From: Mariprofundus erugo
Lineage (GTDB): Bacteria > Pseudomonadota > Zetaproteobacteria > Mariprofundales > Mariprofundaceae
Direction: 5' to 3'
Assembly: GCF_005818865.1 (NCBI RefSeq)
Contig: NZ_VBRY01000006.1
Span: forward strand, 62,001-126,000
Length of the DNA: 64,000 nt
Part shown: one piece after another, positions 27,736 to 37,302 of the stretch
Numbering within the stretch: position 1 is the stretch's first letter
Layout: the number at the start of each line of letters is the position of its first letter
Program-made: the position numbers and the translations under genes
The notes under the pieces: model-generated
The model's database searches: none
Told to the model about the DNA's origin: nothing
Seen by the model: only the letters and a program-made list of their open reading frames with translations

Positions 27736-28507
27736 ACTTAGTAAACGAGTCCTCACGGCACTGGTACTGCTGCTGCTGATCTGGGGATGGTACTTCCATC
27801 TGCCCGAGGTATGGTTCGAATCAGCACTGTCTCTGGTGATCTGTCTGGCTGCAACCTGTGAACTGGTGCTGTTGATGCGTATGCCGAAGCCTGTCTGGTT
27901 TATGCTTTCATCGTTGCCCCTGTGGTTGCTGTTCCTCGAACGGCCAGAGGTCATCTGGCTTCTGCCGGCGATGCTGGTCTGGTTTGCCATGTTTATTTTT
28001 ATTCCGGACAGTGAGGCTCCCTCCTTTTCGCGGTTTTTCGCCTTTGCCTGGTTGTTTTCCTGGCTCTACCTTTTTGCGCTGGCCATCAGCGTTACCCATG
28101 CCACAGATAACGGGCGCATGCTGGTCATTGGTGCCTGTCTTGCTGTCTGGGCTTCGGATACGGCGGCCTATTTTGTCGGCAGAAAATTCGGCAAGCGCAA
28201 GCTCTGCCCTGCAGTCAGCCCCGGGAAATCGGTCGAAGGCATGTTCGGCGGGTTGTTTTTTGGTGTGCCTGTTGCGGTGATTTGCTGGACCTCTGCCGAT
28301 CTTCTGTCATGGTTGCCTGCAGTGTTGCTGGCAATGGTGACGGTGTTGACCGGTGTGTTGGGTGATCTTTCCGAATCCGCAGTCAAGCGGATGCTTGGCG
28401 TCAAGGACAGTGGTCGCTGGTTACCCGGTCATGGCGGTATTTTCGATCGTATTGATGCGATCATTATGGCTGTACCGGTCACCTGGCTGCTATGGAGTAT
28501 GCTATGA
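27728..28507 (+). CDS. cdsA: Phosphatidate cytidylyltransferase
   Basis: A 259-residue polytopic enzyme making CDP-diacylglycerol from phosphatidate and CTP, the branch point of phospholipid synthesis. The CDS signature is visible as SDTAAYFVGRKFGKRKL, SPGKSVEGMFGG and, near the C-terminus, SAVKRMLGVKDSG...GHGGIFDRIDA. The start is GTG 27728 inside the uppS 3' end. It ends with ATGA overlap into dxr. Confidence 0.96.
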   Translation: MSELSKRVLTALVLLLLIWGWYFHLPEVWFESALSLVICLAATCELVLLMRMPKPVWFMLSSLPLWLLFLERPEVIWLLPAMLVWFAMFIFIPDSEAPSFSRFFAFAWLFSWLYLFALAISVTHATDNGRMLVIGACLAVWASDTAAYFVGRKFGKRKLCPAVSPGKSVEGMFGGLFFGVPVAVICWTSADLLSWLPAVLLAMVTVLTGVLGDLSESAVKRMLGVKDSGRWLPGHGGIFDRIDAIIMAVPVTWLLWSML

Positions 28508-29652
28508 TGCGATTAACGGTGCTTGGCGCGACGGGCTCTATCGGCTGCAGTACAGTCGATGTCATGCTGCGACACCCCGAACGTTTTTCAGCCCATGCTC
28601 TGGTGGGGCACCGTAACAGTGAAAAGATGCTCGAGCTTGCGCAGAAATTGCGGCCCGCCTGGGTGGTGATGACTGATGTGGCTGCTGCAGCCGCTCTGCA
28701 AGGGCGTCTTCCTGACGGGGTCAGGCTTGCCGAAGGGATGGATGCAGCAAGCGAGCTGGCCGCATCTTCTGAAACAGATATGGTGATGGCTGCCATGGTC
28801 GGCGCAGCCGGTCTGCCGGCGACCCTCGCTGCGGTTCGCGCCGGTAAGCGGGTGGGTCTTGCCAATAAGGAGTGTCTGGTCACAGCCGGACGCATTTTTA
28901 TGGCGGCAGCTCAACGTTCGGGTGCCGCAGTTGTGCCGGTGGATTCGGAGCATGCGGCAGTCCATCAGTGTCTTGTGGGTCATGATCGTGCATCGGTGAC
29001 CCGAGTTATTCTTACTGCCTCCGGGGGACCATTTCGCGATCGGGATCCCTCCACGCTTTATCATGTGACGCCGGCAGAGGCGGTTGCCCATCCGAACTGG
29101 GATATGGGCGCCAAAATCAGTATCGATTCAGCGACCATGATGAACAAGGCCCTCGAACTGATCGAGGCACGCTGGTTGTTTGATGTGCCGCCCGAAAAAT
29201 TGTCCGCGATTGTGCATCCGGAAAGTATTGTACACGCAATGGTGGAGTACCTGGATGGTTCGGTGCTGGCGCAGCTGGCGATGCCTGATATGCGCATGCC
29301 GATTGCCTATGCCATGCAGGCTGAACCCAGACTAGCCACCGGGATCTCCTGGCTTGATCTGGCTCGAACCGGTTCGTTGCATTTCCAGGCTGTCGATCAT
29401 GCCCGTTTTCCCGCAATGGCGCTGGTTGAGCATGTATTGCGGGGGGATGACTCGCTTTCGATCGTATTCAATGCCGCCAATGAGGTGGCCAATGCCGCCT
29501 TCCGTGCCGGTCGAATCGGATTTATGGATATCGTAGCCACGGTTGAGCAGGTGCTCTCACGCATCCCTTGCACGCCAGTGGTGACACTGGAAGAGGTGTG
29601 GCAGGTGGATGCAGATGCTCGTGCCGTCGCTGAAGAGGTGATTTGCGCATGA
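28504..29652 (+). CDS. dxr: 1-deoxy-D-xylulose 5-phosphate reductoisomerase
   Basis: A 382-residue enzyme converting DXP to MEP with NADPH in the non-mevalonate isoprenoid pathway. The NADPH motif GATGSIG is at residues 8-14; the LANKECLV, VDSEHAAVHQCL and TASGGPFRD motifs and the metal-binding NWDMGAKISIDSATMMNK region follow. ATG 28504 (ATGA overlap with cdsA, GGAG upstream) was chosen over ATG 28492. Overlaps rseP by four bases. Confidence 0.97.
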   Translation: MMRLTVLGATGSIGCSTVDVMLRHPERFSAHALVGHRNSEKMLELAQKLRPAWVVMTDVAAAAALQGRLPDGVRLAEGMDAASELAASSETDMVMAAMVGAAGLPATLAAVRAGKRVGLANKECLVTAGRIFMAAAQRSGAAVVPVDSEHAAVHQCLVGHDRASVTRVILTASGGPFRDRDPSTLYHVTPAEAVAHPNWDMGAKISIDSATMMNKALELIEARWLFDVPPEKLSAIVHPESIVHAMVEYLDGSVLAQLAMPDMRMPIAYAMQAEPRLATGISWLDLARTGSLHFQAVDHARFPAMALVEHVLRGDDSLSIVFNAANEVANAAFRAGRIGFMDIVATVEQVLSRIPCTPVVTLEEVWQVDADARAVAEEVICA

Positions 29653-31007
29653 TGGAAATTTTGCATTCATCACTTGCCTTTATTGTCGCGATTGCCCTGT
29701 TGATCGCGGTGCATGAGTATGGTCATTATACCGTTGCCCGCAGGCTTGGCATCAGGGTGGAAAAATTCTCTGTCGGTTTCGGTCCGGCACTGTTTTCATG
29801 GCGCAGCCGGGATGGCGAGGTTCAATACGTGATCGCGGCCATTCCGCTTGGCGGTTATGTCAAGATGCTCGGGGAAAATCCGGACGAGCAGGGGGCAGAG
29901 CAGCAGGCAAAGCTCACGGAAGAGGAGCGGGCGCGCGCGTTTCATCTGCAACCGGTCTGGAAACGGGCTGCTGTCGCTTTTGCCGGGCCGGCATTGAACT
30001 TTGTTTTTGCCATTTTTGCTTACATGCTGGTGGGCTGGCTCGGACAGTCTGTGTTACCGACCATTGTCGGGCATGTGACACCGGCATCGATTGCCGAACA
30101 GGCCGGTCTGCAGCCAGGCGACCGTGTACTTACTGTCGACGGTACACCTGTGCATTCATGGCAGCAGATGGAGGAGCAGTTAAAGCATGAGATCGGCAAG
30201 CACTTCAGCCTGACGATCAGCCGCGACGAGCGTCCTGTCTCTGTTGAAATGACGCTTCCTGAACAGGAGAAAGATCCGTTGCTGCTGAATGTAGCGGATA
30301 GTGTCGCCGGATTTAATCCGGGATTGACTATTCGGGTTGATGAGGTGATAGGGGGCTCTCCGGCCGAACGTGCGGGTTTGCAGTCGGGTGATATTATCCG
30401 GCAGATTAATGACTGGCCGGTTGCCAATGTAAATCAGTTTATCGAGCAGATCCGGAGCAGTGCCGGTCATGAAGTGGCGGTGGTTGTGCAGCGCGGCGAG
30501 ACGCTGTTGCAGCTGCATGTGTTGCCTGTATCCGATGAGCAGAACCAGGTGCGTATCGGTGTTCGCCTCGCATCACAGGCTCAGCAGGAGGCTGAAATCT
30601 ACCGCATGGGTCCGGTGGACGGCTTTGTCTATGGTTTTACCAGAACATGGGATATGACGGTCATGACGCTGTCGGTGTTCGGCAAGATGGTGACAGCTGC
30701 GATTTCTCCCGATAATCTGGGTGGCCCGATTGCCATTGCGCAGCTCGCCGGCAAGACAGCAGATCTTGGTCTGGTCTATTTTATCGGATTTCTGGCGCTT
30801 ATTTCGGTCAATCTCGGCGTACTCAACCTGTTGCCTGTTCCGATTCTGGATGGTGGCATGCTGGTTTATCTTGCGCTGGAAAAGGTGCGGGGAAAAGCTC
30901 TGCCGCCGAGATTTCTCGAGATTACTCAAATGATCGGGCTGGTGCTTATTGTCGGCCTGATGGTGTTTGCATTTTATAATGATATTTCACGTTTGTTCAG
31001 GGGATAA
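29649..31007 (+). CDS. rseP: RseP-type site-2 zinc metalloprotease
   Basis: A 452-residue inner-membrane intramembrane protease. The zinc motif HEYGH is at residues 22-26, two periplasmic PDZ domains occupy the middle (around 125-290), and PVPILDGG carries the third metal ligand near residue 398. RseP cleaves anti-sigma factor RseA in E. coli and clears signal-peptide remnants; rseA is not in the window. It lies in the usual dxr-rseP-bamA order and its stop is one base before the bamA ATG. Confidence 0.95.
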   Translation: MMEILHSSLAFIVAIALLIAVHEYGHYTVARRLGIRVEKFSVGFGPALFSWRSRDGEVQYVIAAIPLGGYVKMLGENPDEQGAEQQAKLTEEERARAFHLQPVWKRAAVAFAGPALNFVFAIFAYMLVGWLGQSVLPTIVGHVTPASIAEQAGLQPGDRVLTVDGTPVHSWQQMEEQLKHEIGKHFSLTISRDERPVSVEMTLPEQEKDPLLLNVADSVAGFNPGLTIRVDEVIGGSPAERAGLQSGDIIRQINDWPVANVNQFIEQIRSSAGHEVAVVVQRGETLLQLHVLPVSDEQNQVRIGVRLASQAQQEAEIYRMGPVDGFVYGFTRTWDMTVMTLSVFGKMVTAAISPDNLGGPIAIAQLAGKTADLGLVYFIGFLALISVNLGVLNLLPVPILDGGMLVYLALEKVRGKALPPRFLEITQMIGLVLIVGLMVFAFYNDISRLFRG

Positions 31008-31008
31008 A

Positions 31009-33339
31009 ATGATTGCCTCCATTCGATTGCTGCTGATGTTGCTGGTGTTGGGAAGCGGCATGGTTGCCATACCTCACCAGGTCCGGGCAGCAGATGCCGC
31101 TCCGCTGATTACCTCGATTGATGTGGACGGGGTCAGGTTTGTTGAGAAACAGGCGGTGATTGCCCGTATGGGCAGTCGTGTTGGCAAGCCTCTCGATCGC
31201 CGTCAGCTCAGCCGAGATGTACGTGCCTTGTACAAGGCTGGATTCTTTTCCGATGTACGCTTTACCGGCGATCGCAGTGATAAAGGGATCAAGCTTGTTT
31301 GTCACGTGAAAGAGTATCCGTTGATTGCCAGTCTGAAAATCGAGGGTAATGACGAGCATTCAAGCAAGGATCTGGAGAAGAAGCTCAAGCTTCAGCCGGG
31401 AGGTTTTTTCAGTCCTCAGACACAGCATGCCGATCGCAACACATTGCGCAAAGGCTATTTGAAAGACGGTTTTTATCAGAACAGTGTCGAGTTTGTCAGT
31501 ACGCCCAGAAAAGACGGGCGGGTTGATGTGGTGGTAAAAATCTATGAAGGTAAGGTGACTCGAATCAGTCGTATTCACTTTATTGGTAATCACTCCTTTT
31601 CTGACAGCGAATTGGCCGGTGCCATTGCATCGCGTCAGACCGATCTGGTCGCGACCCTGATGAAGCGCGATGTATTTGATAAAAAGCGGTTTGGCGCCGA
31701 TGTGCAGATGCTGCAGCAGTTTTACCTGAATCACGGTTTTCTTGATATGAAGGTGGACTCGGAGCAGCTGACGCTCTCTTCCGACAAGCGCAGCTTCTCT
31801 CTGACCTTCAGTATTCACGAGGGTATTCAATATCGCGTCGATCAGCTTGATGTGCAGGGCGATGTCGTGCCGGACAAGGAGACCCTTGTCAAACTGATCG
31901 AGCTTGAGTCCGGTGAAAACTATTCGCTGAAGAAGATGGGTGATTCGATTCAGGCCATTACTGACCGTGTTGGTGATGAGGGGTTTGCCTTTGCCAGTGT
32001 GACGCCATTGATGAAGCGCGATGTGGATGCGCACACCGTGTCGATCAGTTTTGAAATTGACAAGGGCCAGGAGGTCTATGTCGAGCGCATAGAAATCACC
32101 GGTAATGAAAAGACAGAGGACGTTGTATTGCGTCGTCTGATCAGGCAATCCGAGGGGGCCCGCTATCAGGGAACCCAGGTGCAGCATTCGCGTGAAGAGC
32201 TTGGTCGTGCTGTCATGGTTGATGATGTGCGTGTATCCATGGCCAAGACCGATGTGCCGGATCAGGTCGATATGAAAGTGAACATCAAGGAGAAGAAGAC
32301 CGGTACCATTACCGGCGGCATCGGTTATTCACAACGTGAAAAAATTATTCTCACGGCTAAAATCGCCGAAAATAACCTGTTTGGCAAGGGCTATCAGGCC
32401 AATGTGAATGGCCAGCTGGGCAAGGTGACGCAGAATATCAGTGGTTCCTTCACCGATCCTTACTTCCTTGATACCGATATTTCCGCATCGCTGAATTTCA
32501 GTAAGATGAAAAGTGATCCGGTTACGACGATTACCTATCGAACCGACAGTTCCTCATTTGGTGTCAGTTTCGGTCTGCCGATTACACTGCATCTGTCATA
32601 CAACATGGCATACAACTACAGCCGGACCACGCTCAGTGCTGTGCCGGCCAACTCCTCCAATCTGATCAAGGCTCAGGCCGGTACAACGGTCATCGGAGAG
32701 GTGTCCAATGCGCTGACATGGGATACCCGTGACCGGTTGATGAGCCCCCGTCGTGGTACGATGGAGAGCATCAGCTTCAGCCTTGCCGGACTGGCCGGTA
32801 ACAGTAAATTCTGGGAAGCGGCAGCATCCAGTGCTGTTTATATTCCATTCGATAAAGAGGGGGACTTTGTGCTTAACCCCACCATCGACTATCGCACGAT
32901 CAGTTCGCTCAAGGGAACCAACGTACCATTGTGGCGCCGTTATTCGCTCGGTGGTATCGGCAGTCTGCTCGGCTTTGATATCAACGGCGTCAGTTTGCGT
33001 GACCAGGTTACCGGCGAGGCGCTCGGCGGTGACAAGCAAGTGCGTGGTGGTGTGAAGATGTTCTTCCCGCTTCCGTATATGCGGACGTCCGGCTTCAGAG
33101 GAGTGGTCTTTGCTGATGCAGGTACCGTGTGGGGACAGGCCAGTAACAAGGTGGGGAATATCGCCTTTGCGACGGTGCCGGAGCCATTCTCATTTGCTCG
33201 CGTGCGTTATTCGGTCGGTTTTGGCATGGAGTGGCTTTCTCCTATCGGGCCGGTAGGTTTTGCCTGGTCATTCCCTCTGCGTACGGTCAAGGGTGATATT
33301 ACCAGAAACTTCGAATTTGCGCTGGGTAGCTCTTTCTAG
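31009..33339 (+). CDS. bamA: Outer membrane protein assembly factor BamA
   Basis: A 776-residue Omp85 protein: signal peptide (cleavage near HQVRA-AD, residue ~28), five POTRA domains (about 30-430) and a C-terminal 16-strand beta-barrel with the LGGIGSLLGFDINGVSLRD region. It ends in Phe, the usual outer-membrane targeting signal. BamA folds and inserts outer-membrane proteins. ATG 31009 follows AGGGGATAAA; the longer frame at 30967 lies in rseP. Skp follows, as in many proteobacteria. Confidence 0.97.
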   Translation: MIASIRLLLMLLVLGSGMVAIPHQVRAADAAPLITSIDVDGVRFVEKQAVIARMGSRVGKPLDRRQLSRDVRALYKAGFFSDVRFTGDRSDKGIKLVCHVKEYPLIASLKIEGNDEHSSKDLEKKLKLQPGGFFSPQTQHADRNTLRKGYLKDGFYQNSVEFVSTPRKDGRVDVVVKIYEGKVTRISRIHFIGNHSFSDSELAGAIASRQTDLVATLMKRDVFDKKRFGADVQMLQQFYLNHGFLDMKVDSEQLTLSSDKRSFSLTFSIHEGIQYRVDQLDVQGDVVPDKETLVKLIELESGENYSLKKMGDSIQAITDRVGDEGFAFASVTPLMKRDVDAHTVSISFEIDKGQEVYVERIEITGNEKTEDVVLRRLIRQSEGARYQGTQVQHSREELGRAVMVDDVRVSMAKTDVPDQVDMKVNIKEKKTGTITGGIGYSQREKIILTAKIAENNLFGKGYQANVNGQLGKVTQNISGSFTDPYFLDTDISASLNFSKMKSDPVTTITYRTDSSSFGVSFGLPITLHLSYNMAYNYSRTTLSAVPANSSNLIKAQAGTTVIGEVSNALTWDTRDRLMSPRRGTMESISFSLAGLAGNSKFWEAAASSAVYIPFDKEGDFVLNPTIDYRTISSLKGTNVPLWRRYSLGGIGSLLGFDINGVSLRDQVTGEALGGDKQVRGGVKMFFPLPYMRTSGFRGVVFADAGTVWGQASNKVGNIAFATVPEPFSFARVRYSVGFGMEWLSPIGPVGFAWSFPLRTVKGDITRNFEFALGSSF

Positions 33340-33514
33340 GCGGCAGTGGCTGATTTGCCTGCCGCTGCTGTGGAAAAAAAACGATTTTACTTTATTGATA
33401 AATGAATAGTCTGCCGGAAATAATGGCTTTGCATTGCCAGTCACACCTTGTGCTGATCTGGCCGGAATAGATATACGATCATAGAACGATGCTGAAAGGT
33501 AAAAGGAGCAGGGC
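33340..33514 (+). other. Intergenic gap between bamA and skp, likely holding the skp promoter
   Basis: The gap includes a GCGGCAG/CTGCCGC hairpin just after the bamA stop, followed by an A8 run rather than T. AT-rich sequence suitable for a promoter follows (for example TTGATA near 33395 and AATAAT about 18 bases on). No sigma-E-type motif could be placed with confidence. Confidence 0.3.
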
Positions 33515-34039
33515 ATGTATAATACGATGAAGGTTCGGATGGTTTCAGTGACACTGGGAGCAGCCATGTTGGTTGCAGCAGGTTCAGCTGAAGCGGCAGA
33601 GCTGAAGATCGGCTATGTTGATATGAAAAGTGCGGTAGAGAATACGGCAGATTATCAACAGGGAATGGCGCGCCTGCAGTCGCTTCAGGATGAAAAGATC
33701 AAGGAGCTGCGTGCTCTGAAAGAGAAAATCGACAAGGCGGAGAAGGATCTTCTTGGCCAGTCTATGGCCATGTCTCCGGACCGTCTGGCTCAGAAGCAGC
33801 AGGAGCTCAAGGAGATGAGCAAGGACTTTCAGCGCCGTCAGCAGGATGCACAGGAAGAGCTGGGGGCGGAAAAGAATCGTCTGGATGTCAGTGTGGGCGC
33901 CAAGTTTCAGAAGGTGATCAGCGAGTACGGTGCAAAGGGGCACTATGACATGATTCTGCCCAAGCCGGTCTTTCTGTATGTCAATGAGAAGCTTGATGTA
34001 ACCGGTGATATTACCAAGCTTCTGGATGGCAAGAAGTAA
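33515..34039 (+). CDS. skp: Periplasmic chaperone Skp (OmpH)
   Basis: A 174-residue OmpH/Skp protein with a signal peptide ending near SAEA-AELKIGYVD (about residue 27). The Skp-like IGYVDMKSAV strand, a long charged coiled coil (about 45-125) and the C-terminal strand ILPKPVFLYVNEKLDVTGDI follow. Trimeric Skp shields unfolded outer-membrane proteins on the way to BamA. AAGGAG precedes the ATG by about seven bases. Position between bamA and lpxD is classical. Confidence 0.93.
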   Translation: MYNTMKVRMVSVTLGAAMLVAAGSAEAAELKIGYVDMKSAVENTADYQQGMARLQSLQDEKIKELRALKEKIDKAEKDLLGQSMAMSPDRLAQKQQELKEMSKDFQRRQQDAQEELGAEKNRLDVSVGAKFQKVISEYGAKGHYDMILPKPVFLYVNEKLDVTGDITKLLDGKK

Positions 34040-34046
34040 TACTGCC

Positions 34047-35075
34047 ATGTCCATGCATGGATCGATGTCAGATGCTCTGACTGTTGCTGAGGTGGCAACG
34101 ATCACCGGCGGAGTGATTGAGGGCGAACAGGCAGCTTCCACCCGTGTGGTGACGGGAATCAACACATTAATGGACGCCTCGGGTGAAGAGATCGCTTTTC
34201 TCTCCAATCAGCGTTACAAAAAAGAGCTGGCGACAACCCGTGCCGCAGCGGTGTTGCTGGCGCACAAAATGCCGGCTGATTGCGACTGCTGCGTGATCAG
34301 GGTGAAAGACCCGTATCTTGCTTTTGCACAGCTTCAGCGTCACTTCCATCCGGCAGCACAGGCGAGTGGCCAGCGCCATGCTTCGGCTGTCATTGCTGAC
34401 GATGCCGTACTTGCCCCGGATGTCGAGGTGGGTGCCGGTGCTGTCATTGGTGCCGGAACGACGATTGCTGCCGGTACCATCATAGGCGCAGGCGTCGTTA
34501 TTGGCAGTCAGGTGGTGATTGGTTCGTTTTGTCGTTTGCATGCCAACAGCGTGGTCATGGATCACTGTATTCTGGGGCATGCGGTGATACTGCAGCCGGG
34601 TGTCATCATCGGCTCGGATGGTTTCGGCTACGCCTGGAGTGGTGATCGCCATCTTAAGATCCCCCAGGTTGGCAGGGTCATTCTTGAAGATGATGTCGAG
34701 ATTGGTGCCAATACATGTATCGACCGTGGCGCCATTGGTGACACCGTCATTGAGCGCGGTGTCAAGCTGGATAATCTTGTTCAAATTGCGCACAACGTCC
34801 GGGTGGGTGCCTATACCGTGATGGCCAGTCAGGTGGGTGTGTCCGGCTCATCGCATGTCGGTAAAGGTTGTCAGCTGGGTGGGCAGGTTGGCGTGGCCGG
34901 TCACCTGCATATCGGTGATGGCTGTCGTCTGGCAGGTCAAACCGGTGTGATGAGTGACCTGGAAGCAAAGGGTACCTATGCCGGTTCTCCGGCGATGCCG
35001 CATCGACTGTGGTTGAAGGTGTCAGCGATCATGTTGAAATTACCGGATATTTGGAAGGCTCTGCATCCTCGCTGA
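34047..35075 (+). CDS. lpxD: UDP-3-O-acylglucosamine N-acyltransferase
   Basis: A 342-residue acyltransferase of lipid A synthesis, adding the second acyl chain. The N-terminal uridine-binding domain (LTVAEVATITGG, then FLSNQRYKKELATTRAAAVL) is followed by a left-handed beta-helix of hexapeptide repeats and the SDGFGYAW motif and NTCIDRGA. Starts at 34047, 34053 and 34065 are all possible; the first ATG after the skp stop is given. Ribosome sites are weak, suggesting coupling to skp. Confidence 0.95.
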   Translation: MSMHGSMSDALTVAEVATITGGVIEGEQAASTRVVTGINTLMDASGEEIAFLSNQRYKKELATTRAAAVLLAHKMPADCDCCVIRVKDPYLAFAQLQRHFHPAAQASGQRHASAVIADDAVLAPDVEVGAGAVIGAGTTIAAGTIIGAGVVIGSQVVIGSFCRLHANSVVMDHCILGHAVILQPGVIIGSDGFGYAWSGDRHLKIPQVGRVILEDDVEIGANTCIDRGAIGDTVIERGVKLDNLVQIAHNVRVGAYTVMASQVGVSGSSHVGKGCQLGGQVGVAGHLHIGDGCRLAGQTGVMSDLEAKGTYAGSPAMPHRLWLKVSAIMLKLPDIWKALHPR

Positions 35076-35146
35076 GCCGGTATATCTGATTAAGCGGCAC
35101 CTGGGTATCATCTCTTTTCAGGATGTCTGTGTTTTTAGGAGTAACG

Positions 35147-35593
35147 ATGTCAGTATTGAATATTGACGATATCATGCAGCACTTGCCGCATCGCTATCCA
35201 TTTCTGTTGATTGATCGGGTGCTTGGTTTCGAGAAAGAGAAGAGCATTCGTGCATTGAAAAATGTCAGTATTAACGAGCCTCAGTTTATGGGGCACTTTC
35301 CTGAACATCCGGTGATGCCGGGTGTGCTGCTTGTTGAAGCAATGGCACAGGCCGGAGGCATGCTGGCTTTTCAGTCTGTGGACGATGATCGCGAATACCT
35401 GGTCTATTTTACCGGTATCGACGGTGTACGTTTCAGACGTCCTGTCCGACCGGGCGATCAGGTGATCTTTGAGTTGACCTGCCTGCGTCGCAGGGGCTTT
35501 ATGTGGAAGCTCAAGGGCGAGGCGTTTGTAGACGGCAAGCTCGTATGTGAGGGGACCCTGAGTGCTACTCTTGTTCCCCGGGATGATGTATGA
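35147..35593 (+). CDS. fabZ: 3-hydroxyacyl-ACP dehydratase FabZ
   Basis: A 148-residue hot-dog-fold dehydratase of type II fatty-acid synthesis. The catalytic pair is His50 in MGHFPEHPVMPG and Glu64 in LLVEAMAQ. ATG 35147 has AGGAG six bases upstream; an in-frame ATG at 35123 lacks one. Placement between lpxD and lpxA links fatty-acid elongation with hydroxyacyl use in lipid A. Overlaps lpxA by four bases. Confidence 0.97.
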   Translation: MSVLNIDDIMQHLPHRYPFLLIDRVLGFEKEKSIRALKNVSINEPQFMGHFPEHPVMPGVLLVEAMAQAGGMLAFQSVDDDREYLVYFTGIDGVRFRRPVRPGDQVIFELTCLRRRGFMWKLKGEAFVDGKLVCEGTLSATLVPRDDV

Positions 35594-36393
35594 GCCAACT
35601 CATCCATCCGACAGCTATTGTAGATAGCAGGGCTGAAATCGGCAGTGATGTCACCATCGGCCCCTACTGTTGTATCGGACCGGATGTGGTGATTGGTGAT
35701 GATTGCGAACTGCAGTCACACGTTGTCATTACCGGGCATACCAGGCTCGGATCCGCAAACCGGATTTTTCCCTTTGCCTCGATTGGCCAGATTCCTCAGG
35801 ATCTGAAGTACAAGGGTGAAAACTCGCAAACCATTATTGGCAGCGGTAACCAGATTCGTGAAAATGTAACCATTAACTCCGGCACTTCCGGTGGTGGTAT
35901 GGTGACCAGTATCGGTGATAATAATCTGCTGATGGCGTATACCCATGTGGCTCATGACTGCCATCTCGGCAGTCGCATTGTGCTGGCCAACTGTGCCACG
36001 CTTGCCGGCCATGTTGAGGTTGCCGATCAGGCCATTATCGGCGGGCTTACCGCGATTCAGCAGTTTGTCCGTATTGGCCGCCTGGCAATGATCGGTGGCA
36101 TGAGTGGTGTGACCAAGGATGTACCTCCGTTCTGTCTGCTGGCGGGCGGCTATCGGGCCGGCCTAAGTGGTCTGAATATGGTGGGCCTGAAGCGCCACGG
36201 CTTTACGCTTGAGCGTGTCGGACGACTGAAAGAGGTGTATCGCCTGTTGTTGCAGGATGTGGGACGTCGTGAAGAGCGACTGCTTGAAGCAGAAGCGTTG
36301 ATACCCGAGGATGATGAGGATGCTCTCGCCATGCTCGAGTTTATTCGTACGGCCAAGCGTGGCCTCTCCATGCACGCCCGGGACAGTGAATAG
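35590..36393 (+). CDS. lpxA: UDP-N-acetylglucosamine acyltransferase
   Basis: A 267-residue first enzyme of lipid A synthesis, moving a 3-hydroxyacyl chain to UDP-GlcNAc. A hexapeptide-repeat beta-helix fills the N-terminal two thirds; the catalytic His is in YTHVAHDCHLG, and the NIIFP/ASIGQIPQDLKYKGE segment binds the nucleotide sugar. It closes with the usual helical C-terminal domain. Overlaps fabZ (ATGA) and precedes lpxI by three bases. Confidence 0.97.
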   Translation: MSQLIHPTAIVDSRAEIGSDVTIGPYCCIGPDVVIGDDCELQSHVVITGHTRLGSANRIFPFASIGQIPQDLKYKGENSQTIIGSGNQIRENVTINSGTSGGGMVTSIGDNNLLMAYTHVAHDCHLGSRIVLANCATLAGHVEVADQAIIGGLTAIQQFVRIGRLAMIGGMSGVTKDVPPFCLLAGGYRAGLSGLNMVGLKRHGFTLERVGRLKEVYRLLLQDVGRREERLLEAEALIPEDDEDALAMLEFIRTAKRGLSMHARDSE

Positions 36394-36396
36394 CTG

Positions 36397-37221
36397 ATGC
36401 AGGATGTGCCCGCACGACGTATCGGTCTGATTGCAGGCTATGGTCACTTCCCGCTGGAGCTGGCACAGGCGCTCGCAGAGGCCGGGTTTGAAGTGCATAC
36501 GGTAGCGGCAAAAGAGGAGACGTCGAAAGAGATTGAGGCATTGACCGCCTCCACCTGCTGGCTTCATGTCGGCCAGATCGGGGGGATGATCAAGGCTTTT
36601 AAAAAGGCGGGCGTTGAGCAGGTGGTGATGGCTGGCAAGATTCGCAAGCTGCATCTGTTCCGGAATTTCCGTCCTGATCTGACGGCGATGAAAGGATTGT
36701 TGCGCCTTAAGGATCGACGCGATGACTCCATTCTCAATACCATTGCTGATCTGTTGGCTGAAGAGGGATTAACGCTGATTGAACAGACCCTTTATGCAGG
36801 ACCGATGCTTGCAGGGGAGGGGATCATCGCCGGCCCTGCAGCGGGCAAAAAGCGACTCCCCGATATCAGCTTCGGCTTTAGCCAGGCCAAGGTTATTGCC
36901 GGTCTTGATATCGGTCAGACCATTGTGGTGCAGGAGCAGGCCGTGCTTGCTGTGGAAGCCATTGAGGGGACCGATGAAGCGATCCGGCGTGGTGGCGCGC
37001 TGGGCAGTGGCAAGGCTGCCGTGATCAAGGTGGCCAAGCCGAATCAGGACTTGCGTTTTGATGTGCCGGCTGTCGGGCCGGATACCCTTGATGTGATGCG
37101 TGCAAGTGGCTGTAACCTGCTGGCAGTTGAGGCGGGGAAAACATTGATTATTGATCGCTGCCGCTTTATCGAGCTGGCGGATCAATATGGCATCAGTGTT
37201 TATGGCTATCGCGACGAATAA
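36397..37221 (+). CDS. lpxI: UDP-2,3-diacylglucosamine pyrophosphatase LpxI
   Basis: A 274-residue LpxI (DUF1009) enzyme that hydrolyses UDP-2,3-diacylglucosamine to lipid X. It opens with IGLIAGYGHFPLELAQ; the conserved AGKIRK...LF, VVVQEQAVLAVEAIEGTDEAI-type region and the late AVEAGKTLIID are present. LpxI replaces LpxH in alphaproteobacteria and some other lineages and is unrelated to it, so its use here separates this organism from E. coli-type gammaproteobacteria. Lies directly between lpxA and lpxB. Confidence 0.95.
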   Translation: MQDVPARRIGLIAGYGHFPLELAQALAEAGFEVHTVAAKEETSKEIEALTASTCWLHVGQIGGMIKAFKKAGVEQVVMAGKIRKLHLFRNFRPDLTAMKGLLRLKDRRDDSILNTIADLLAEEGLTLIEQTLYAGPMLAGEGIIAGPAAGKKRLPDISFGFSQAKVIAGLDIGQTIVVQEQAVLAVEAIEGTDEAIRRGGALGSGKAAVIKVAKPNQDLRFDVPAVGPDTLDVMRASGCNLLAVEAGKTLIIDRCRFIELADQYGISVYGYRDE

Positions 37222-37302
37222 TACTTTTTCTGCGCCACTGATGTTTGCAGGCGCATGTTTTGTGTCGATGTGGCAAATATTCCACAACCCTGATTATCGT
37301 CA